Below are positions 26,655 through 33,959 of a stretch of 64,000 nucleotides of DNA, one piece after another. The notes under the pieces were generated by a model. That model had not been told where the DNA came from, did no database searches, and worked only from the letters and a program-made list of their open reading frames with translations. A program made the position numbers and the translations under genes. Origin of the DNA: Flavobacteriales bacterium UBA2669 (GTDB lineage Bacteria > Bacteroidota > Bacteroidia > Flavobacteriales_E > Vicingaceae); NCBI GenBank assembly GCA_002359215.1, contig DEMN01000012.1, forward strand, positions 769,786 through 833,785, read 5' to 3'. Every line of letters begins with the position of its first letter. The stretch's first letter is position 1.

Positions 26655-27242
26655 ATGGCGAAAATCGTTTTAGAAAAATTAGTTTTCTTGCTGATGCTAT
26701 TTAGTTTAAACACTATTTACGCTCAAGACTCTTTAGCGGTTAACTCCAATAACAATAAAGTTCCTGATACCTTATTGATAGACATAGCTAAACCTCATTC
26801 TCCGGCAAAAGCTGCTATTATGAGTACCATTGTCCCTGGTTTGGGACAAGCCTACAATAAAAAATATTGGAAAATCCCTATAATTTACGGAGCAATAGGA
26901 ACTTCTATTTATTTTGCAGTAGAAAATAACAAAACCTTTAACAGGTTTAAAACAGCATTAGGTAAACGATTAGATGATGACCCTAATACTATTGATGAAT
27001 TTGATGGTCGCTTATCTGTTCAAAGTTTAGAATCTAACTATGATTTTTACCAACGAAATAGAGATTTATCCATTATAGTGGCGGGTATTTTTTATGCTCT
27101 TAACATTGTGGATGCCAGTGTTGATGCACACTTGTATTCTTTCCCCAAAAACGATAACCTTTCATTAAGAATAGTTCCAACTACACAATTAACAGCCAAT
27201 AATAACATAATGCATGGAGCTAGTTTAGTATTTAACTTTTAG
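26655..27242 (+). CDS. DUF5683 membrane-associated protein
   Basis: This 195-residue protein has an N-terminal signal peptide or anchor (LVFLLMLFSLNTIYAQ). The DUF5683 body contains SPAKAAIMSTIVPGLGQAYNKKYWK, given here as two parts: the AAIMSTIVPGLGQ helix and a following membrane segment IPIIYGAIGTSIYFAV. A second membrane segment (LSIIVAGIFYALNIVDA) lies near 145. Family members commonly sit next to parAB in Bacteroidetes, and their function is unknown; envelope association is inferred. It starts one base after the KilA-N stop. Confidence 0.85.
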   Translation: MAKIVLEKLVFLLMLFSLNTIYAQDSLAVNSNNNKVPDTLLIDIAKPHSPAKAAIMSTIVPGLGQAYNKKYWKIPIIYGAIGTSIYFAVENNKTFNRFKTALGKRLDDDPNTIDEFDGRLSVQSLESNYDFYQRNRDLSIIVAGIFYALNIVDASVDAHLYSFPKNDNLSLRIVPTTQLTANNNIMHGASLVFNF

Positions 27243-27244
27243 TA

Positions 27245-28678
27245 ATGACAGTAAGTAGAAGTATCGAATCAATAAAAAAATTACTAGACCATCAGGTTTT
27301 TGAAGTGATTAAACAAGCTTCCTCAGAAATAGGGGTAGAAAGCTATGTGATAGGCGGTTTTGTTAGGGATTTTTTGTTAAATCGACCTTGTAAAGATATC
27401 GATATTGTTTGTAAAGGTTCAGGAATAGCCTTAGCCGAAAAAGTAGCTGAATTAATAGGAAACGCTACCAAGGTAACTGTTTTTAAAAACTTTGGAACAG
27501 CCATGCTGCAGTACAAAGATTATGAAGTAGAATTTGTTGGAGCAAGAAAGGAATCTTATCAGAGAAACTCCAGAAAACCTATAGTAGAAGATGGAACTTT
27601 ACAAGACGACCAAAACAGAAGAGATTTTACCATTAATGCCTTAGCCATTAGTTTAAATGAAGCCAATTACGGAGAACTAATTGATCCGTTTAATGGAATT
27701 GATGATTTAAAAAACAAACGTATTGTAACGCCTTTAGATCCTGATATTACTTACTCAGACGACCCTTTAAGAATGATGCGAGCCATACGTTTTGCGGCTC
27801 AATTAAATTTTATTATTGAAGAAAGCTCTTTGCAATCCATCGCTAAGAATAAAGAACGCATTAAAATTGTTTCTCAAGAAAGAATTATTGATGAGTTGAA
27901 TAAAATTATTCTCACCAAAAAACCATCTGTAGGTTTTGAGTTATTGTTTGATACGGGGTTGTTGGCAATCATTTTTCCGGAAATGGACAACCTGAAAGGA
28001 GTGGAGGTGATTAACGGAAAAGCCCATAAAGATAATTTTTACCACACCATACAGGTGCTGGATAATATTGCTCCCAATACAGATAATTTGTGGTTGAGAT
28101 GGGCTGCTATTTTGCACGATATTGCCAAACCGGCAACCAAACGATTTGACAAAGAAGTAGGGTGGACCTTCCACGGACATGAGGACAAAGGAGCTAAGAT
28201 GGTTCCTAAAATTTTTAAAGCCTTAAAACTTCCGTTAGATGCCAAAATGAAATATGTTCAGAAATTGGTAAGGCTCCACCTCAGACCAATAGCATTGGTA
28301 AAAGAAACCGTTAGCGATAGTGCTGTTAGAAGGTTGTTGTTTGAGGCGGGAGAAGACATTGATGATTTAATGACTTTGTGCAATGCAGATATTACTTCTA
28401 AGAATAAGCAAAAAGTCTTAAAATATTTGGCTAACTTTGAATTAGTTAAAGAAAAACTAAAAGAAGTTGAAGAAAAAGATCAGCTAAGAAATTGGCAACC
28501 ACCTATAACAGGTGAATTGATTATGGAAACCTTTAATTTGAAGCCTTGCAGAGAAATAGGCATTATTAAAGAAGCCATAAAAGAAGCCATTTTAGAAGGC
28601 GATATAGAAAATAACTACGAAGCAGCTTATCAGCTAATGCTTCAAAAAGGAAAAGAATTAAATTTAAAAACCGCATAA
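27245..28678 (+). CDS. cca: CCA tRNA nucleotidyltransferase with HD domain
   Basis: This 477-residue protein belongs to the polymerase-beta superfamily. The nucleotidyl-transfer head has GGFVRDFLLNRPCKDIDIV with the catalytic Asp pair, followed by RRDFTINALA and the RNA-binding EDPLRMMRA-type segment (SDDPLRMMRAIRFA). A C-terminal HD domain (ILHDIAKPATKRF, HFGHE-like FHGHEDKGA) may give phosphatase or phosphodiesterase activity. It adds or repairs the 3' CCA of tRNAs. A poly(A) polymerase function is less likely but is hard to exclude in this family. It starts two bases after the DUF5683 stop, within the par operon. Confidence 0.93.
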   Translation: MTVSRSIESIKKLLDHQVFEVIKQASSEIGVESYVIGGFVRDFLLNRPCKDIDIVCKGSGIALAEKVAELIGNATKVTVFKNFGTAMLQYKDYEVEFVGARKESYQRNSRKPIVEDGTLQDDQNRRDFTINALAISLNEANYGELIDPFNGIDDLKNKRIVTPLDPDITYSDDPLRMMRAIRFAAQLNFIIEESSLQSIAKNKERIKIVSQERIIDELNKIILTKKPSVGFELLFDTGLLAIIFPEMDNLKGVEVINGKAHKDNFYHTIQVLDNIAPNTDNLWLRWAAILHDIAKPATKRFDKEVGWTFHGHEDKGAKMVPKIFKALKLPLDAKMKYVQKLVRLHLRPIALVKETVSDSAVRRLLFEAGEDIDDLMTLCNADITSKNKQKVLKYLANFELVKEKLKEVEEKDQLRNWQPPITGELIMETFNLKPCREIGIIKEAIKEAILEGDIENNYEAAYQLMLQKGKELNLKTA

Positions 28679-28689
28679 CTATTACAGCA

Positions 28690-29244
28690 ATGAGCATTTA
28701 TAAGTTTAGAGTTCTGATTGAAGGAGAAAAACAAGTTTTTAGAGACATTGAGATTAAGAGTGACCAAAACTTTGAAGCATTTCACCAATCTATTTTAAAA
28801 GCATTTGGTTTTGATAACGAACAAATGGCTTCCTTTTATTTAAGTGATTACGATTGGAATAAAGGTCAGGAAATTTCTTTGTTTGACATGAGCATGTCTG
28901 ATGAAGAAAAAGTATTGCAAATGAGTGATACCCCAATAAAATCTATCATTAATTGTGTTGGCGGACATTTATTGTATACCTACGATTTTTTAAACATGTG
29001 GAATTTCTTTATTGAATTGATAGAAATTTCGGTGAAAGAAAAAGAAGGTGAGTTTCCTCAATTGGTTTATAGTGAAGGTGCTGCCCCCAACCAAAATACC
29101 AGAAACAGTGTGCTTTCTGATGAAGAAATTATGAATGAAATATTGAAAGCTGAAGGATTGGATGAAGACAGTTTAAAAAATACCGAAGAACCTTTTAATG
29201 ATGATATTTTTGAAGGTTTTGATGATTTTGACGACTACCAATAA
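28690..29244 (+). CDS. Plasmid pRiA4b ORF-3-like protein
   Basis: This 184-residue acidic protein resembles the pRiA4b ORF-3 family (YKFRVLIEGEKQVFRDIEI, then FHQSILKAFGFDNEQMASFYLSD with the motif split here by description, and HLLYTYDFLNMWNF). The C-terminal 45 residues are strongly acidic (DDDIFEGFDDFDDYQ-like). The family occurs both on mobile elements and as a standard Bacteroidetes chromosomal gene next to miaA; its function is unknown. It sits 11 bases after the tRNA nucleotidyltransferase gene and six bases before miaA, so it is probably co-expressed with tRNA-maturation genes. Confidence 0.85.
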   Translation: MSIYKFRVLIEGEKQVFRDIEIKSDQNFEAFHQSILKAFGFDNEQMASFYLSDYDWNKGQEISLFDMSMSDEEKVLQMSDTPIKSIINCVGGHLLYTYDFLNMWNFFIELIEISVKEKEGEFPQLVYSEGAAPNQNTRNSVLSDEEIMNEILKAEGLDEDSLKNTEEPFNDDIFEGFDDFDDYQ

Positions 29245-29250
29245 ATAAAA

Positions 29251-30162
29251 ATGAATTCCAAATTTTTAGTGGTTATTGCAGGACCTACGGCTGTTGGTAA
29301 AACAGCTTTAGCAGTAGCACTTGCACAACATTTTCGTACAGCGGTAATTTCTGCCGATTCACGACAATTTTATAAAGAAATAGCCATTGGTACAGCCAAG
29401 CCTACTCCCGAAGAAATGAAAGGAGTGAAGCACTACTTTGTCGATTCCCATTCTATTCATGATGAAATAAATGTAAACGATTACGAACAGCAAGTGTTAC
29501 AGTTGCTCAATCAGCTTTTTAAAGATAATGAGGTAGTTATTCTTACCGGTGGCTCCGGATTATACATTGATGCCGTTTGTGATGGCTTTGATGATGATTT
29601 GCCCGAAGGAGACAAGCAACTTAGAAAAGAACTGGAAGCCCTTAAAGATAAGTACGGTATTGAATTGCTTCAAGAAAAACTAAAACAGCTTGACGAAGAT
29701 TTTTATAACGAAATAGATTTAGCCAACACCAAACGATTGTTTAGAGCAATAGAAGTCTGTATGCTGAGCAAGCAGAAATATTCCTCACTACGTAAAGGCA
29801 AGAAGAACCCAAGAGCATTTAACACCATTAAAATAGCCTTAAACCGACCAAAAGAAGAATTAAATGAGCGAATTAACCAGCGGGTGGACATCATGATGCA
29901 AGAAGGCTTATTGGAAGAAGCTAAAAAAGTACATCCCTACAAAGATAAAGTAGCCTTAAAAACAGTTGGCTACAGAGAATTGTTTGCTTCTTTTGAAGAA
30001 GAAACTACCTTGGCAGCAGCTGTAGAAAAAATAAAAACCAATACCCGCAGGTATGCTAAAAGACAAATAGCTTGGTTTAAAAGAAACGATAACGATTACC
30101 ATTGGTTCCAACCCGAACAACAAGCGGAAATAATACAATTGATTGAGGAAAGAGTGAAATAA
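29251..30162 (+). CDS. miaA: tRNA dimethylallyltransferase
   Basis: This 303-residue enzyme transfers the dimethylallyl group to A37 of tRNAs that read codons beginning with U. The P-loop AGPTAVGKTALA (about 10-21) is followed by SADSRQFYKEIAIGTAKP with the catalytic Asp, and by GGSGLYIDAVCDGF and KTVGYRELF. Full length. It is the last gene of the seven-gene operon that begins at parA, and an intrinsic terminator follows at 30234-30260. Confidence 0.96.
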   Translation: MNSKFLVVIAGPTAVGKTALAVALAQHFRTAVISADSRQFYKEIAIGTAKPTPEEMKGVKHYFVDSHSIHDEINVNDYEQQVLQLLNQLFKDNEVVILTGGSGLYIDAVCDGFDDDLPEGDKQLRKELEALKDKYGIELLQEKLKQLDEDFYNEIDLANTKRLFRAIEVCMLSKQKYSSLRKGKKNPRAFNTIKIALNRPKEELNERINQRVDIMMQEGLLEEAKKVHPYKDKVALKTVGYRELFASFEEETTLAAAVEKIKTNTRRYAKRQIAWFKRNDNDYHWFQPEQQAEIIQLIEERVK

Positions 30163-30233
30163 ACTACATTAAAATGGGAGTTATGTACAATTAACACCTA
30201 AATCATAAATAATAGGTTTTTTTAAAACAAAAT

Positions 30234-30260
30234 CTCTAGTATTTCTACTAGGGGTTTTTT
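30234..30260 (+). terminator. Terminator after miaA
   Basis: CTCTAGTA (30234-30241) pairs with TACTAGGG (30246-30253; one G-T pair) across a TTTC loop, and six T follow at 30255-30260. This closes the par-cca-miaA operon. Confidence 0.8.
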
Positions 30261-30295
30261 AGTAACCCCATTTTAGGATATATAATAAATATTCA

Positions 30296-31093
30296 TTAAT
30301 TAGAATCATCTATTAATTTATCTAGTTCTTTTATTAAAAAATTATAAGATGACTCAGTTTTTTCTTTTAGTTTAAATTTTCTATCATATGAATTAAATGA
30401 TTTATCAACATATCGAGCAGCTAACTCTAGATAGTGTATGTCTGGTTCATATTGAAGCATTATTGGTTTAAATAAAAACTTATGTAATGGATTAATGCTC
30501 ATTTCGGAATTATATCTTGAAATATGCCCCCATGTACTATGTACACAAGAACTAAAAGGTTGAAAAACATAATTATAAAAGTCTATAGAACCACATTCTT
30601 CAGCCATTTTTCTAGTTGAAATTCCTGACCAACTGCCTAAATTTACTTCAGTTAAAAAAGAATATTTCTGTGAATTAAGAAAAGCTTCCATATACTCAAG
30701 ATACTTATCAGCTTTTATATCTTCCCCATCCTTCTCCATTTGATTCTTCCTATGTTCTATTTCTAATTTTAATTGACCTAATCCATGAAGTATAAATTCT
30801 CTTGGGCGATTATCAATATCATTTAAAATCCATTCTAAGTTAATATGATTATCTGCCATACTCCTTAGAATTATTGGTGCTAAATTCCCATTCCACATAT
30901 TAATATTTTCAGCTAAACCAATTGAAAGTGATACTTGCCGTGATAAAATTGCCCCTACAACATCGTATAATTCTTTTTTTGATAAATCCTTTGACCAATT
31001 ATTCCACCTAAATTGCATTTCTTTTTTAAGTAACGAACAATAGTCATCAATAATTGATGTAATATTTATAGTTTTTTTCTTTTTAGCACTCAT
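30296..31093 (-). CDS. DUF5677-like protein, last gene of the overlapping five-gene operon
   Basis: This 265-residue helical protein has no signal peptide. The region SRQVSLSIGLAENINMW, followed by PIILRSMADNHINLEWIL, resembles the helical core of DUF5677 proteins, where conserved Arg, Glu/Asn and later His residues line a pocket. A later CVHSTWGHISRYN segment supplies the His residues. The biochemical activity of DUF5677 is unknown, and members are often found in accessory islands. The gene begins inside the upstream gene (ATGA overlap, 31093-31090), so translation is coupled. The DUF assignment is from memory of the pattern and needs a profile search. Confidence 0.75.
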   Translation of the reverse strand: MSAKKKKTINITSIIDDYCSLLKKEMQFRWNNWSKDLSKKELYDVVGAILSRQVSLSIGLAENINMWNGNLAPIILRSMADNHINLEWILNDIDNRPREFILHGLGQLKLEIEHRKNQMEKDGEDIKADKYLEYMEAFLNSQKYSFLTEVNLGSWSGISTRKMAEECGSIDFYNYVFQPFSSCVHSTWGHISRYNSEMSINPLHKFLFKPIMLQYEPDIHYLELAARYVDKSFNSYDRKFKLKEKTESSYNFLIKELDKLIDDSN

Positions 31094-31818
31094 ATTTCAC
31101 ATGCTTCTAATTCTAAACCTCTATTCCAAAAATAATTTACCCAAGTATTATTTTTTCTTTCAATAATAGGTTTATTAAACATAAGATTGGAAGTTGCTCT
31201 AACAGCACTAGCAATCATTTTGGAAATTTCTGAATTAGGATAATCTTGAATTAAAGGCAACTTTGCTAAAAGAGAATCTTTGGTTACTTTCATCTTTCCA
31301 TTAATCATTAAAAAATATAAAGTATTTGCCAAAAGAAATGTTGATTCAGTGCTAGTTTTATCAACGAGTAACAATAACATATCTTTTACTTTAGTTACAT
31401 CATTTTCAGAATGGGAAGTATGATTCTCAAAAACTTTATTTAATGGACATTTAGGATATGCATTAAGAAGAGGTGTTAAAGCTTCATTAATAGGGTTATA
31501 AATTCCTTCACTTTTAAATTTGCTTCGAATTTTTTTAGCGGTTTCATCATCTAAATCATAATACCAACTTATATAATATGGAGTGTTTTTTGATTCTTTA
31601 ATATTTATAACTGTTTCTAAAAACTTCGTAAATAGTCTAATCCCCGTGTTATAACCATAAGATTTATTAATAAATGCTATCCAAATAGCTTCTGGTACAA
31701 CTCCTTCATAATAATTAGAGTTTTTAGAAGTATCTAAATTTTGAAATTGAGCTAATGGTGGAACTAATTTTTTTCCAATTTTTTTATGATCGTCTAAAAT
31801 ACCTTTCTTTTTGCTCAT
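31090..31818 (-). CDS. Unknown helical protein, fourth gene of the overlapping operon
   Basis: The protein has 242 residues, is mostly helical and soluble, and has no signal peptide or membrane segment. I do not recognise a family. Visible features are VPEAIWIAFINKSYGYNTGIRL near 40-62, described here as a conserved-looking amphipathic helix (its longest part is AIWIAFINKSYGYN), and the C-terminal RKNNTWVNYFWNRGLELEACEI region rich in aromatic residues. Its stop is TGA, which is rare in this window, and it overlaps the ATG of the DUF5677-like gene by four bases. Its own ATG shares one base with the stop of the upstream membrane-protein gene. It probably works together with the DUF5677-like product. 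Confidence 0.7.
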   Translation of the reverse strand: MSKKKGILDDHKKIGKKLVPPLAQFQNLDTSKNSNYYEGVVPEAIWIAFINKSYGYNTGIRLFTKFLETVINIKESKNTPYYISWYYDLDDETAKKIRSKFKSEGIYNPINEALTPLLNAYPKCPLNKVFENHTSHSENDVTKVKDMLLLLVDKTSTESTFLLANTLYFLMINGKMKVTKDSLLAKLPLIQDYPNSEISKMIASAVRATSNLMFNKPIIERKNNTWVNYFWNRGLELEACEI

Positions 31819-32342
31819 TAGGATGCTGTTTTATCTTCCTCCATCACTTGACCTTGTTTTGCCTGCACATCTTTCCAATTAATTATATCCATAATAATTA
31901 AGGACATACCATGAAATGAATATGTAACAATGCTTAACATTACAAAAGTAATGGTTGTCTTATCGAGTGATTCGTACTTAAGCATTGTATTGGAGTCGTA
32001 ACAAAATATATAAATAATCTGTATAGAAGCATGAATAAATACTCCATATGTTAAGCAAGTCAAAGGAGCAGCCAACATAGGACCGACCTTTTTAAAAAGC
32101 AAATGCTCTTTGGCAACTCCTTTTTTTGAAACCAGTATTAAATGTATAATACCCCATACACCACTAGCAACAATAATAACATAAAATAGTTTTGGGCTTT
32201 CGGCAATTTTTTTAAACTGGTCTGTAAAAGGAGTTAACAATCCTGGAAATAAAACCAAAGATATTACTGCTATAGGTAGAATTACAGCTAAGCAAATCCC
32301 CGACCATCTATTATGTATATATTTAAAGATTCGTTTTACCAA
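31818..32342 (-). CDS. Multi-pass inner-membrane protein, third gene of the overlapping operon
   Basis: The product has 174 residues with about four hydrophobic segments (about 16-35 ICLAVILPIAVISLVLF, 50-70 LFYVIIVASGVWGIIHLIL, 88-112 and 132-155) and a charged C-terminal tail. The N-terminus is basic (KRIFKYIHNR), as expected for a cytoplasmic start. No family is recognised. There is no ATG at the start; TTG 32342 lies seven bases inside the upstream gene, and the stop shares one base with the next ATG (TAATG). Membrane location in a tightly coupled operon suggests it anchors or responds together with the other products. Confidence 0.65.
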   Translation of the reverse strand: MVKRIFKYIHNRWSGICLAVILPIAVISLVLFPGLLTPFTDQFKKIAESPKLFYVIIVASGVWGIIHLILVSKKGVAKEHLLFKKVGPMLAAPLTCLTYGVFIHASIQIIYIFCYDSNTMLKYESLDKTTITFVMLSIVTYSFHGMSLIIMDIINWKDVQAKQGQVMEEDKTAS

Positions 32343-32668
32343 CTGGAATTGAATTTTTCTACGTTTTTTCTATCAATTTTATCATTTTCATTTCCTATTG
32401 CTCCTCCAATTCCTGCACCAATTAAAAACCCTATAGGCCCCCCTAATAAACCAACTAACCCACCTGTAAGTCCCCCACCAACAACAGCTTTTGCTGTACT
32501 TTCTGCATAGACCTGATACGGGTAATAATTATGGATATTACCACAAGTTGGGCATTTAATGGTTATGGTTTCTCCATACATGTATCTAAGAGTCTGTCTG
32601 CTTTTAGCTTCAATGGATAAATTAATCCGATTTTGACAAGAGTTACATTGTTTAATAAACAGTTTCAT
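32336..32668 (-). CDS. Zinc-ribbon plus glycine-zipper protein, second gene of the overlapping operon
   Basis: This 110-residue protein combines a four-cysteine zinc ribbon (first pair CNSC at about 8-11, second pair CPTC near 39-42) with a C-terminal glycine-zipper helix (GGGLTGGLVGLLGGPIG near 65-81) that could insert into membranes or oligomerise. The tail is charged (NENDKIDRKNVEKF). No named family is recognised. The ATG at 32668 shares one base with the upstream stop (TAATG), and the stop lies seven bases inside the next gene. A zinc knuckle attached to a membrane-active helix is an unusual small protein and deserves attention. Confidence 0.72.
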   Translation of the reverse strand: MKLFIKQCNSCQNRINLSIEAKSRQTLRYMYGETITIKCPTCGNIHNYYPYQVYAESTAKAVVGGGLTGGLVGLLGGPIGFLIGAGIGGAIGNENDKIDRKNVEKFNSSW

Positions 32669-32961
32669 TAGTTTAATTTCTTTTTTAAAGCATCTATAAT
32701 ATCGTTTTCATTTTTGGAATCTTTTCCCCAACTAATTAATTGAGCTGACGCATCTGATTTAACCTTTACAACGGTCCTTCCCCCTTCCCTAATAATATGA
32801 ATTTTAATATCTTCTCCCCATGATAGAAAAGTTGCTTTAGTACTTGCCTCAATAATACCACTATTTTTATTGAAATATTCCACTGACATATTTAGTTTAT
32901 CTAAGGCAGAGATACAAGCCTTAAACACTTTGTCATATGAACTATTAAAAGTTGTTTTCAT
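32668..32961 (-). CDS. Small DUF1499-like protein, first gene of the overlapping operon
   Basis: The 97-residue soluble protein shows the pattern helix (YDKVFKACISALDKLNMSVE), strand (SGIIEAS), strands (EDIKIHII, RTVVKVKSDAS) and a final helix (IIDALKKKL). This resembles the DUF1499 or BamC-type alpha/beta fold; the match is by pattern only. Two repeated phrases, SWGEDIK and SWGKDSK, stand out. It is the promoter-proximal gene: a TAATTTTG box lies 17 bases before the ATG at 32961. Its stop shares one base with the next ATG. Confidence 0.68.
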   Translation of the reverse strand: MKTTFNSSYDKVFKACISALDKLNMSVEYFNKNSGIIEASTKATFLSWGEDIKIHIIREGGRTVVKVKSDASAQLISWGKDSKNENDIIDALKKKLN

Positions 32962-32977
32962 AAAAAATACTCCCTAC

Positions 32978-32985
32978 CAAAATTA
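32978..32985 (-). promoter_or_regulatory. -7 promoter element of the five-gene overlapping operon
   Basis: TAATTTTG on the minus strand matches TAnnTTTG fully, 16 bases before the ATG at 32961. A -33 TTTG is not evident. Confidence 0.5.
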
Positions 32986-33146
32986 CTAAATAATAAATGA
33001 TTAAGGATAAATAGTAATTAAAAAGTAAAGCGTAAAATAAATTGATATGTAGCAAATTTTACAAAAAGCAATTTGGAGCATAAATACAATTGGTCTGTAT
33101 GTGGAGGAGATAATTTAAAGTTGAAAGACGAACTAGATTTATCATT

Positions 33147-33288
33147 TTAATGCAGTTTATTTTGTTGTCTACAGTTGTTACAGCAACCAAATAGGGAGTG
33201 GTTTTTAAAATCAAATAACGAGGTTTAAAACCTCACCTCTGCAATTGCTGCATTTTTGTCCGTTACCTTCTCTTTCAATTCTAATCAT
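33147..33288 (-). pseudogene. Frameshifted four-cysteine zinc-ribbon mini-gene
   Basis: From the ATG at 33288 a 25-codon frame gives a basic N-terminus and KCSNCRGEV before a TGA at 33213-33211. The +1 frame over the following bases continues with LFDFKNHSLFGCCNNCRQQ and stops at 33147. Joined, the two frames make a small zinc ribbon with two C-x2-C pairs. A single frameshift separates them, so this is probably a decayed gene or a sequencing error. The frame changes near a GAGGTTT/AAACCTC inverted repeat. Confidence 0.45.
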
Positions 33289-33335
33289 ACTGTATTATCA
33301 TTAATTTTTCCATAAATTAACTATAAAGCTCGCTC

Positions 33336-33343
33336 TAATTTTG
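33336..33343 (+). promoter_or_regulatory. -7 promoter element of the HELGH peptidase-like gene
   Basis: TAATTTTG matches TAnnTTTG fully. It overlaps a possible TTG start at 33341, which argues that the true start is the ATG at 33398. Confidence 0.55.
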
Positions 33344-33397
33344 AAATGCTATAAAAAAAGGTTAAATTTAGAACTACACCAAAAAGCGAGACTTACA

Positions 33398-33958
33398 ATG
33401 AGTACATCAATAAAACATATTTTCCCTGAAATTTTATCTAAAGAAATTAATAAAGCATTTTCTTATTATCCTGAATTAAAAAAAACACCTATAGAAATTA
33501 AGTTTAAAGAAGATATAAAAAAATCTACCATGCAGGCACAGCCTGATTTTGGTAGCTTACTTAAAAGTAAAAAACATCGGAAATATTATATTTACATCAG
33601 TAAAACATTTAAAATTTCAGATAGAAAGTTTAAAACTAAAGATTTACCCTCAGATGTGTTAATTGGTTGGTTTGGTCATGAGTTAGGACACATTATAGAC
33701 TATCAACACAGGAGTAGTTTAAATTTAGTTTGGTTTGGAATACGTTATTTATTATTAGAAAACCATATTGTAGAAGCAGAACGTATGGCAGATACGTATG
33801 CCGTTAAGAGGGGAATGGGAGAGTATATTTTAGAAACAAAAAACTTTATTCTTAATCACGCAGATATAGATGATAAGTACAAATTACGAATGAAAAAATT
33901 CTATTTATCTCCTGAGGAGATTATGAATATTGTAGCAGAAAACGACAGCGACAGCTAA
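33398..33958 (+). CDS. Small zinc-metallopeptidase-like protein (HELGH)
   Basis: This 186-residue protein has no signal peptide. WFGHELGHIIDYQ carries the HExxH zinc motif, and EAERMADTYAVKRG about 30 residues later supplies a plausible third ligand (Glu or Asp), the order seen in minigluzincin-like peptidases. One hydrophobic segment (LNLVWFGIRYLLL) lies between them and may contact a membrane. ATG 33398 is preferred to an in-frame TTG at 33341 that overlaps the -7 box. It is divergent from the five-gene overlapping operon and convergent with the GH3 gene, with one base between the stops. Substrate and family are uncertain. Confidence 0.78.
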   Translation: MSTSIKHIFPEILSKEINKAFSYYPELKKTPIEIKFKEDIKKSTMQAQPDFGSLLKSKKHRKYYIYISKTFKISDRKFKTKDLPSDVLIGWFGHELGHIIDYQHRSSLNLVWFGIRYLLLENHIVEAERMADTYAVKRGMGEYILETKNFILNHADIDDKYKLRMKKFYLSPEEIMNIVAENDSDS

Positions 33959-33959
33959 G

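Larger units (their letters stand above)
32962..33397. other. 436-base gap with two promoters and a zinc-ribbon relic
   Basis: No intact gene is seen. The gap holds the minus-strand promoter of the five-gene operon (32978-32985), a frameshifted zinc-ribbon relic (33147-33288, minus) and the plus-strand promoter of the peptidase-like gene (33336-33343). A plus-strand open stretch 33046-33150 (34 codons, ending in CGGDNLKLKDELDLSF) has no start codon and could be a gene remnant. Confidence 0.5.

Noticed and set aside
33046..33150. 34-codon open stretch ending in CGGDNLKLKDELDLSF
   Set aside because: No start codon and no family match; it may be a gene remnant but cannot be shown.
33215..33235. 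Slippery-looking T TTA AAC in the zinc-ribbon relic, suggesting programmed -1 frameshifting
   Set aside because: The heptamer is in the right phase, but the continuing zinc-ribbon frame is +1, not -1, so the site would not join the two halves.
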